DNA of 9,979 bases, taken from an uncultured bacterium. Lineage in GTDB: Bacteria > Actinomycetota > Coriobacteriia > Coriobacteriales > Coriobacteriaceae. The notes below the pieces were generated by a model. That model made no database searches, was not told the DNA's origin, and was given only the letters and a program-made list of their open reading frames with translations. The stretch covers positions 1 through 9,979 of the forward strand of contig CAJMRR010000071.1 in assembly GCA_905215835.1 (NCBI GenBank), given 5' to 3'. Of the stretch, positions 1 to 5,886 are shown in pieces. The position numbers and the translations under genes are program-made. The first letter of the stretch is position 1. Every line of letters begins with the position of its first letter.

Positions 1-456
1 AAAAAGATCCCCTTTACGACCGACCGGCCCGTGGCCGTCCTTCCGCTCGACCATCCGCTCGCCGAACGTGACACCGTCGAGATAGACGACCTTATCGACG
101 AGAATTTCCTCATGCTTCCCCAAGGCTCGTTCGTAAGCGAGCTCGTCCTTTCCCTTTGTCGAGAAGCTGGATTTGGCCCACGTGTTACGTTCACCGGCAA
201 ACGAGCCGAGAACATCATCTCTCTTGTCGCACGCGGCGCCGGTGTCTCATTCCTCATGCGCAAGCCGGCGGAATCGCTTGCCAGCGGAAAGGTAGCCCTG
301 GTGCCGCTTGAGCCCGCGACGACCTCCGAGGTCAGGCTCTACCTCAAGCGGAACGCCGCGCACTCGCAGGCGGTCGTCTCGTTCATCGGCTTCCTCCCCT
401 ACCGTCAGCTCCTGCAGGGCGACCGTGCGTCTTCCGCCGCGGCACGACCGTCATAA
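1..456 (+). CDS. LysR-family transcriptional regulator, C-terminal part (5' end outside window)
   Basis: The reading frame is open from the first base and ends at TAA 454-456, giving the last 151 residues of a protein that is usually about 300 long. What is visible is the effector-binding domain of a LysR-type regulator: a PLDHPLA segment followed by the LIDENFLMLPQGSF stretch, then NIISLVARGAGVSFLMRKPA, which matches the usual 'v..G.Gi.llP' region near the end of subdomain II. The DNA-binding HTH lies to the left of the window and is not seen. The GTG at position 31 is internal and is not the true start. The gene converges on the PTS/hydrolase operon and shares a terminator with it. LysR regulators often control a neighbouring operon, so it could regulate that operon, but the usual divergent arrangement is absent and the link is inference. 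Confidence 0.85.
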   Translation, partial: KKIPFTTDRPVAVLPLDHPLAERDTVEIDDLIDENFLMLPQGSFVSELVLSLCREAGFGPRVTFTGKRAENIISLVARGAGVSFLMRKPAESLASGKVALVPLEPATTSEVRLYLKRNAAHSQAVVSFIGFLPYRQLLQGDRASSAAARPS

Positions 457-523
457 TCCCCGCTGCTCCACAACCGTAGACTTGTGTCCGCAAACACGTT
501 GACAACGGCACAAAACACAAATG

Positions 524-563
524 TGCCTCGGGCGGCACGTCGCCGTCCGAGGCATATTTAGTT
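524..563. terminator. Bidirectional rho-independent terminator
   Basis: A 13-bp stem (524-536 pairing with 542-554) closes a 5-nt loop ACGTC. It has one G-U wobble when read as + strand RNA and one A-C mismatch when read on the - strand. TATTTAGTT follows on the + side, and CATTTGTGTTTT follows on the - side. It sits between the convergent LysR fragment and the PTS gene, so it probably terminates both. Confidence 0.8.
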
Positions 564-579
564 AAAGTGCGCAGACAGA

Positions 580-2022
580 CTAGTCCACCGAGATGTTGAG
601 CGCCTTACCGCCCTCGTCCTTCCTGGTACCGATCATCATAGCGGCGACAAGAGCCAGAACGAAAGCGACCACACCGGAGATGACAAGGCCGATAAAGCCC
701 GTGTCGATGCCGGCAGGGTTAATAAAGCTCGGGAAACCGAGCGGGCCGGAGGCACCGAAGGCATAGAGTTTGGCACCCAAGAGACCGGCAATGGCGCCGC
801 CTACACCAGCGGAAATAAAGGTTGCCCACATAAGACGCTTACGCGGCAGCAAGATGGCGTAAAGCGCAGGCTCGTTGACACCGAAAATCGAAGAGACAAG
901 GGCGGGAATGTTGACGGCAGCATTTTCCTCGGAGTCCTTGGTTCGGATGACCATGCCAAGCGCAGCACCGGCGATGGCACAACCGCCTGCATACACGAGC
1001 GGGTTAATGAGGTCATAGCCGTAGGTTGCGACATCGAGAAACCACAGCGGGATGATACCCCAGTGCAGGCCGAACATGACGAGCAGGCTCCAGAACGTGC
1101 CGATGACGAAGCCGGCGATGGCGGGCTGGAAGTTGATGAGCATCAAGATGATCTGGGCAACGATATTGGAGAGGACCGTCATGACCGGACCGACCACAAG
1201 CAGGCCAAGGATGCCGCAAATGAGGAGCGTCAGGATGTTGGAGAAGAACGAGCTCACAAGCGCGGGCAGCGCGTTAGAAAGGGCCTTGTGCACCTTGGAG
1301 GCAATCCAGACGATAAAGATCGCAGGCAGAATCGTCGATGAGTAATTCTGCATGATTAGCGGGATGCCAAAAATATCACCGTAGACATTGGACTCGAAGA
1401 CCGTACCGGCGCCGAGCGTGTAGAGCGGATCTCCACCCATAAGGGCAACGAGCGTCGGGTAGACGAGGATACCGCCGAGCGCCATTCCCATAACGGGCTT
1501 AAGTCCGAACTTCTTGGCCGACGTCCAGCCAATGATTAGCGGAAAGTAATAGAAGACCGAATCTCCGATTGCCGAGAGCGTCACATACGTATTGCTGTCC
1601 TTGGCAAGCCAACCGGCAACCGTGCAGAGCGCGAGCATCGACTTGATAAAGCCACCGGCCATAAGCACGCCAAGAACCGGTTGCAGAATCTCGGAGATGA
1701 TGGCCAGCAGACGCGAGAATGGATCGCCCTTTTTGACGTCGTCGCCTTCATCGATATCGAGTGCGGGTTTGGAGTCGAACCCGCCAATCTGAACAAGGTC
1801 GTTGTAGACGGCCTCGACAGTGGCACCAATCACGACCTGATACTGTCCGCCGGCCTGGATGACGTCAACGACGCCCTTCGTCGCCTTAAGCTCATTAGTC
1901 TGGGCGAGCGATTCATCCTTGAGGTGGAAGCGGAGACGCGTAATGCAGTGGCTCACGTCTAACACATTGTCTCGACCACCGACCTTTGTGATGATTTCAT
2001 CGCAAAGCTTCTGGTATTTCAT
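580..2022 (-). CDS. PTS sugar permease, EIIBC of the glucose/glucoside family
   Basis: A 480-residue membrane component of the phosphoenolpyruvate sugar phosphotransferase system, which imports a sugar and phosphorylates it on entry. The EIIB domain is N-terminal (about residues 1-85) and carries the phosphocysteine Cys26 in the motif SHCITRLRF, preceded by GGRDNVLDV as in beta-glucoside-type permeases. The EIIC channel domain (about 110-475) is strongly hydrophobic and contains HWGIIPLWF and the substrate-site motif GVNEPALYAILLP. No EIIA domain is fused, so phosphate must come from an EIIA encoded elsewhere. The open frame continues 99 codons upstream, but the start at 2022 has an AAGGAG site 6 nt away and begins exactly at the EIIB fold. 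It is the last gene of the operon, 193 nt after its neighbour. The sugar is not identifiable: no phospho-glycosidase or BglG-type antiterminator is present. Confidence 0.9.
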   Translation of the reverse strand: MKYQKLCDEIITKVGGRDNVLDVSHCITRLRFHLKDESLAQTNELKATKGVVDVIQAGGQYQVVIGATVEAVYNDLVQIGGFDSKPALDIDEGDDVKKGDPFSRLLAIISEILQPVLGVLMAGGFIKSMLALCTVAGWLAKDSNTYVTLSAIGDSVFYYFPLIIGWTSAKKFGLKPVMGMALGGILVYPTLVALMGGDPLYTLGAGTVFESNVYGDIFGIPLIMQNYSSTILPAIFIVWIASKVHKALSNALPALVSSFFSNILTLLICGILGLLVVGPVMTVLSNIVAQIILMLINFQPAIAGFVIGTFWSLLVMFGLHWGIIPLWFLDVATYGYDLINPLVYAGGCAIAGAALGMVIRTKDSEENAAVNIPALVSSIFGVNEPALYAILLPRKRLMWATFISAGVGGAIAGLLGAKLYAFGASGPLGFPSFINPAGIDTGFIGLVISGVVAFVLALVAAMMIGTRKDEGGKALNISVD

Positions 2023-2215
2023 GGAATTCTCCTTTTTCTGAGCGGGGTATAGCATCGATTTCATGCCTCCGTAGTCGACGTGGGAGGGCAAGGAACCCGC
2101 TTCCCCCTTTGAAATCCGCGGACGCACGTACGCCCGGGATGGGAAACGGCAGAGAAGATGGAAGATGCCGATCACATGGCAGCGAGCCTCATTGGCCCAT
2201 GTCACGCAATCAGGT
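2023..2215. other. 193-nt gap inside the operon, with a possible RNA hairpin
   Basis: This gap is long compared with the 17- and 26-nt gaps elsewhere in the operon. Fourteen bases after the stop of the ceramidase-like gene, an inverted repeat ACATGG...CCATGT (2174-2179 with 2197-2202) has an inner GCC/GGC pairing, but no T-run follows on the minus strand. It could be a processing or stability hairpin that sets permease level. I see no convincing promoter and no small gene here. Confidence 0.35.
2029..2034 (-). promoter_or_regulatory. Ribosome binding site that fixes the PTS start
   Basis: On the minus strand AAAAAGGAG precedes ATG 2022 with a 6-nt gap. This supports MKYQKL as the N-terminus instead of the 99-codon extension. 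A weaker in-frame alternative, GGAGG ahead of MKSML about 40 nt upstream, cannot be excluded. The site closely resembles the one ahead of the 2216-3334 gene. Confidence 0.75.
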
Positions 2216-3334
2216 CTACAGACGCGAATCTGCTGCGCCGAGAAGTCTCGTCGTCTGGCAGAACTTGTCACACAGACGTTCCGGTTCGCCCTGGGGAATC
2301 TGAGTACGCTCGGTCTCAAAGGAGAGGCCGTACTCGCGTGCCGGAAGGAAATACTCGAAATAGCCGTTGGTGTAACCGCAAACTATTCCCTCGACCGGGC
2401 ATTCGCGCTTCATGCGAATACCCAAGTCGCTGCCGAGCTCACTCGGGAACACAAAGAGATGCAGGCCGCCCAGACTGATGACGGCACACTTAAGCGTGAG
2501 CGAAAAGTCGTCATGGGCAACGGTGTGATAGAACGTCTGAGGCTCGATGCGGTCAAGAACGACCTCGCGATCGAGCTTGATCTGGGAAATCGCCTCGGCA
2601 AGACCGGTCGAAACGCGCTCGACCTCGGGAATGCCGCGTCCCTGGCGAAAATTGCGGTCGCTACAGTCGCCAGCAGCACCGACGACCATGGCCGGATAGT
2701 AACCAAGACTCTGAGCGAGCTTTTTGCCGGTAAGACCGGCGAGTTCGCTCGTGAGCTCCGTGCAGTCGGGTCCGACACAGGCAGAATGCACCGCCCAGTT
2801 CACAAAGCCCGCAAATGGCTTGCCTTCGGTATCGAAGAACGATACGACAATGACCTCATTGTCGGCGAGTTCACCTGGGATGATGCGGTTGTCGTAGAAA
2901 CCGGTGATGACTTTTTTGCCCATGCGGCAGGTCGCAGGTCGCGCGTTGGCGCGGCACTCTTCGAAGCATTGACAGATGGTATCGAGGAACCAGCGATAGT
3001 AGTCCTCGTTGAATTTTCCCGTCCACCAGCTGCGATGGTAGGCGACGATCGAAGTGTGGTCGTGCGTCGCGGAGAGCAGAACGCAGTCACGGTCGATTCC
3101 GTAGCGCTCGGCGAGCATCGTCTTAACCTCCTCGGCCATGCCCTCCTCAAACTCGAGAACATCGGCGTTGAAGAGAAAAACTTCGCGGTCGTCCTGTTGG
3201 AAAAGAATCGCGTTGGCGAAGACGTCGTCATGGACGCCTGTCGCAGGCTCCAGACGGTTGGGGAGGTTACGGTATCCGATTAGATAGATGTCGCCTTGCG
3301 GGGTAATCTTGCGGCGTGCATGTCCGATATTCAT
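2216..3334 (-). CDS. Neutral/alkaline ceramidase-fold protein with intact zinc-site residues
   Basis: A 372-residue protein resembling the N-terminal catalytic domain of neutral ceramidases, amidases that use zinc to cleave N-acyl bonds. The landmarks occur in family order: SATHDHTS (His91 and His93), NWAVHSACVGP (His183), GAAGDCSDR (219-227), FPSELGSDLG (Glu299) and NGYFEYFLPAREY (Tyr325/Tyr328). These match the His, His, Glu and Tyr zinc ligands of the bacterial enzyme. No signal peptide, C-terminal immunoglobulin-like domain or membrane segment is seen, unlike secreted ceramidases, so it is probably cytoplasmic. The start at 3334 is chosen because AAGGAG lies 7 nt before it; an upstream ATG overlapping the previous stop would put that site inside the gene. 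True ceramidase activity is doubtful. An unknown amide or ester hydrolase acting on a PTS product is an inference. Confidence 0.7.
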   Translation of the reverse strand: MNIGHARRKITPQGDIYLIGYRNLPNRLEPATGVHDDVFANAILFQQDDREVFLFNADVLEFEEGMAEEVKTMLAERYGIDRDCVLLSATHDHTSIVAYHRSWWTGKFNEDYYRWFLDTICQCFEECRANARPATCRMGKKVITGFYDNRIIPGELADNEVIVVSFFDTEGKPFAGFVNWAVHSACVGPDCTELTSELAGLTGKKLAQSLGYYPAMVVGAAGDCSDRNFRQGRGIPEVERVSTGLAEAISQIKLDREVVLDRIEPQTFYHTVAHDDFSLTLKCAVISLGGLHLFVFPSELGSDLGIRMKRECPVEGIVCGYTNGYFEYFLPAREYGLSFETERTQIPQGEPERLCDKFCQTTRLLGAADSRL

Positions 3335-3341
3335 GCAAGTT

Positions 3342-3347
3342 CTCCTT
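3342..3347 (-). promoter_or_regulatory. Ribosome binding site that fixes the start of the 2216-3334 gene
   Basis: Minus-strand AAAAAGGAG lies 7 nt before ATG 3334. It would be coding sequence if the ATGA-overlapping start at 3355 were used, so the shorter protein beginning MNIGHARRK is preferred. Confidence 0.7.
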
Positions 3348-3351
3348 TTTG

Positions 3352-4599
3352 TCATGCCGCGTTTAAAGCGGCAAGGATGGTTTGAAGGAGGCGCTCATGG
3401 GAACCGGCGGCGAAGCCGGAGTTCATGGCCTCATAGGTGATTTTCTCGTACGCATCGGGGGCCGGCAGATACTTTTGCCCTCCGTTGACAAGCGTGGCAA
3501 AGAGCACGGGGCAGAATCGGGCGGCGCGCACGGCGGCGCCAAACGAGCTCGAAACCTCGGGCTGGATACCAACGAACTCGACATTTCCCAGCCGAAGTAA
3601 ATAGACCCTCGTACGCTGTTCGCCTGCCGCATGAAACTCATAAGTTCGATGCGGGGCCAATGAGCAGAAGTCGGCGCGCGTCTGGGCGGGCAAAAGGACG
3701 TCGACCGTGCGAGCATCGACGCCGATGGCATCGTCCTCACGCGCCGCACGGACGGCCTCAATCAACGCATCGCTCATAGCGCGACCCTGTCGATGCAGCA
3801 TGCGATATCCACTCTCGTGAGCATCTAACGTTTGCTTCGCCCCGGTCGAATCGAACGCAACGGTTACGGCGCGCTCCGCCGGACTCTGATCCCCCGCGGC
3901 ACCGGGTAGCAGCAACACGACTCCGCCCAATTCGCGCTCGAGAGCCATGGCGGCAAAGCCAAAGAGGTCCCCGCTCACCAAGCGCTTCCCCTGAGAATCG
4001 TGCGATCCGTCGAGCACGGAAGACTGGACATCAGCCGTCGCAAGCATGGCAACGAGCCCGCCCTCGGCATCCCTCGCGACAAGTACGGGCATCGCGTGGT
4101 CGGCAAACCCCTTGGGGTCTACTCCCAGCCACCAGCCGGCCGGTGTCTCAATGTCGCGGTTAACGTTCACAGGACAGTAGCCCTCCGCCGAGGCGAGCGT
4201 GACAGAGCGAATGCCCGCAACCGCCTGCTCAACGGCCGCGCGTGTCGCGGCGATGAGCGCGGCATGATAGCGCTCATTTCGATCGCGGGCATCGGTGTCG
4301 GCCAGATGCCCAGGGGTGCGCACGTGAGGCGCAGAAAACGTATGGGTCGGGACCACCCAAGAAAAGGCGCCGTCGCAATTGGAGACATCCTTGACAACCT
4401 CACGCAGATCGACGAGTAGGGCCGGAGCGATCGAGGTAACCTCAAGTGAAAGGATGCAAGCGCGCCGCCCCATCCCTTCGACCACGAAGGCACGGGCAAA
4501 GATTTCATGACGGAGTGCGTCGAAACCGTCGAACGGCAATACGTCCTCTAAGTTAATGGCCACCCGGGCGGCTCCGGCCTTCATCTCTCCCTTATCCAT
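3352..4599 (-). CDS. Second neutral/alkaline ceramidase-fold protein, diverged metal site
   Basis: A 415-residue relative of the next gene in the operon. Shared landmarks are WVVPTHTFSAPH (His86), LLPGAAGDQSP (231-240), VGIQPEVSSSFG (Glu348) and VNGGQKYLPAPDAY (Tyr378). In the region where the sister protein has VHSACVGP, this one reads DVQSSVLDG, so the expected zinc ligand His is Gln192. Binding may therefore be altered, or the protein may be a non-catalytic partner. No signal peptide or transmembrane segment is visible. ATG 4599 has AAAGGAGGG upstream at about 9 nt; a second ATG five codons in (MKAGAAR) is possible. It lies 26 nt after the amidohydrolase-like gene and 17 nt before its sister, so the three are probably co-transcribed. 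The fold call is fairly secure; substrate and reaction are unknown. Confidence 0.65.
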   Translation of the reverse strand: MDKGEMKAGAARVAINLEDVLPFDGFDALRHEIFARAFVVEGMGRRACILSLEVTSIAPALLVDLREVVKDVSNCDGAFSWVVPTHTFSAPHVRTPGHLADTDARDRNERYHAALIAATRAAVEQAVAGIRSVTLASAEGYCPVNVNRDIETPAGWWLGVDPKGFADHAMPVLVARDAEGGLVAMLATADVQSSVLDGSHDSQGKRLVSGDLFGFAAMALERELGGVVLLLPGAAGDQSPAERAVTVAFDSTGAKQTLDAHESGYRMLHRQGRAMSDALIEAVRAAREDDAIGVDARTVDVLLPAQTRADFCSLAPHRTYEFHAAGEQRTRVYLLRLGNVEFVGIQPEVSSSFGAAVRAARFCPVLFATLVNGGQKYLPAPDAYEKITYEAMNSGFAAGSHERLLQTILAALNAA

Positions 4600-4625
4600 G
4601 GCGAACGCCCTCCTTTATCTGTCGC

Positions 4626-5660
4626 TCACTCGATGCCGTACAAGCGCTGTGCCGTGCCGCCAAGCATAAGGTCCTTGTCCGTATCACTTAAATCTGTGGC
4701 GCGGACGCAGGCGACACCCTCTGTTAGCCACTCGCGTTTAACGGGATAACTCGTACCAAAGACAATATGGTCTGCACCAAGGACTTCAACCGCACAGGCA
4801 AGAAGCGTTTCGCCCCAGGGCTGAGCATGGGACATGTCGAAATAGACGTTGTTCTCAAGACGCTTGGAGACCGTCTCGATATCGGCCTGGAAGCGACCCG
4901 AAGCATCTGGGCGCTTGGGACCGTGCGGCAGCAGCATCTCCTTAAACGCAAAATAAGCGCCGCCGAGCATGGAGTGGACCATCTTGATATTGGGGTAGCG
5001 CTCAAAGAAATCGCCAAAGATCTCTCGGCCGATCGCCGTAGTTTGGTCGACGCAGCGGCCATAAGAGCGGCGAAGGTTGTCGTACGCGAGAAGCGATTCG
5101 TTCTCGACCGGCACGGGAACATGGTGCACGTAAACGGTGACATGGCGTTCGTTCAGGTGCTCGAAAAAGCTCGAGAAGACCTGGTCGTCGAGATAGCGCT
5201 TGCCGTAGTGAGCACAGAGCTGCACACCCGCAAAACCATCATCGAGCCTGCGGTCGAGCTCCTCCAAATTCGCTTTGGTGCCAAAGGGCGGCACGGCGAC
5301 AAGCGGAATCAGACGGCCACTTGACGCCTTCGCGTCAGCAGCCATACCGTCGTTGAAACGCCGGCACATCTCGAGCGACATCCACTCGTGACAGCCGGGG
5401 AGCTTGAGGATCGCCTTGTCGACCCCCGCCTCATCCATATCGGCCAAGCGCTTCTCGAGGGTGTAGTCGCCCTCAATGTAGTTAAGACCCGGAGAACCGG
5501 CGGGCATCTCGATCACGATCTGTCGTTTGCCGGCGGAATTCATGGTCAGATAGCCTTCGGTGTCATAGGCGCGGGGTACCTCGGCCAAAAACTGTTCGCA
5601 GAGCGTCTCGTCATGAAAGATGCGCTCGTCGAACCAGTAGGAATTTGCATCGATAATCAT
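4626..5660 (-). CDS. Amidohydrolase-2-like TIM-barrel protein lacking key metal ligands
   Basis: A 344-residue protein with the layout of amidohydrolase family 2 (relatives of aminocarboxymuconate-semialdehyde decarboxylase): an IDA start strand, RLADMDEAGVDKAIL (71-85), RLIPLVAVPP (116-125), GFAGVQL (142-148), VYVHHVP (His179/180), KMVHSMLGG (His229) and VFGTSYPV (300-307). Several usual active-site residues are replaced. The N-terminal HxH is Asn6-Ser-Tyr8, and the Asp of the 'GxDYP' motif is Ser304. These are clear single codons, not frameshifts. His179/180 and His229 remain. It is the first gene of the operon, 26 nt before the next. The ATG is preceded by AAAGGCGG at about 9 nt, a modest ribosome binding site. 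The protein is probably cytoplasmic. It may be a decarboxylase or hydrolase with an altered centre, or a metal-free protein. Confidence 0.7.
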   Translation of the reverse strand: MIIDANSYWFDERIFHDETLCEQFLAEVPRAYDTEGYLTMNSAGKRQIVIEMPAGSPGLNYIEGDYTLEKRLADMDEAGVDKAILKLPGCHEWMSLEMCRRFNDGMAADAKASSGRLIPLVAVPPFGTKANLEELDRRLDDGFAGVQLCAHYGKRYLDDQVFSSFFEHLNERHVTVYVHHVPVPVENESLLAYDNLRRSYGRCVDQTTAIGREIFGDFFERYPNIKMVHSMLGGAYFAFKEMLLPHGPKRPDASGRFQADIETVSKRLENNVYFDMSHAQPWGETLLACAVEVLGADHIVFGTSYPVKREWLTEGVACVRATDLSDTDKDLMLGGTAQRLYGIE

Positions 5661-5692
5661 TGGTTGGAACCGCCTTTCATCTTGTTGAAAAC

Positions 5693-5722
5693 ATTCTAGA
5701 AAAGCAGGTACCCGGACATCAA
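5693..5722 (-). promoter_or_regulatory. Probable sigma-70-type promoter of the four-gene operon
   Basis: On the minus strand, TTGATG (5717-5722) and TAGAAT (5693-5698) are separated by 18 nt. The predicted transcript starts near 5686, leaving a leader of about 25 nt before ATG 5660. Hexamers are 4/6 and 5/6 matches to consensus. Confidence 0.5.
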
Positions 5723-5741
5723 TTCCAGCTTAAGCCAACAG

Positions 5742-5758
5742 TATTCCATTTTGGAATA
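5742..5758. promoter_or_regulatory. Palindromic putative operator upstream of the operon promoter
   Basis: A perfect inverted repeat TATTCCA-TTT-TGGAATA contains the T-N11-A pattern (T5744 to A5756) typical of LysR-type boxes. Its centre lies about 64 bp upstream of the predicted transcript start, where LysR recognition sites and class I activator sites usually sit. A further ATTCCA half-site (5722-5727) touches the -35 element, as an activation half-site would. Which regulator binds is not known. Confidence 0.5.
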
Positions 5759-5820
5759 GAACTTACCGCTCACACGCGAACCTCGCCCGCTCAACGAGAC
5801 AAGCGCTAGCAGCACGGGCT

Positions 5821-5865
5821 TAGACAGAAAACGGTCGGCCCGCATCCGTTGCGGGCCGACCGTTT
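5821..5865 (-). terminator. Rho-independent terminator of the HTH-aminotransferase gene
   Basis: A perfect 15-bp stem (5829-5843 with 5851-5865) encloses a 7-nt loop. On the minus strand the stem ends in TTT and continues TCTGTCT. It starts about 20 nt after the aminotransferase stop and insulates the operon promoter beyond it. Confidence 0.9.
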
Positions 5866-5886
5866 CATTACAGGCTACCTTTGCCG

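Noticed and set aside
2023..2319. 99-codon N-terminal extension of the PTS permease
   Set aside because: The extension overlaps the end of the ceramidase-like gene, has no PTS-like sequence, and a strong ribosome binding site precedes the internal ATG at 2022.
2165..3283. Long + strand open frame (372 codons) opposite the ceramidase-like gene
   Set aside because: It is antisense to a gene with clear family motifs and a ribosome binding site. Its translation shows no recognisable domain, and long antisense frames are common in GC-rich coding DNA.
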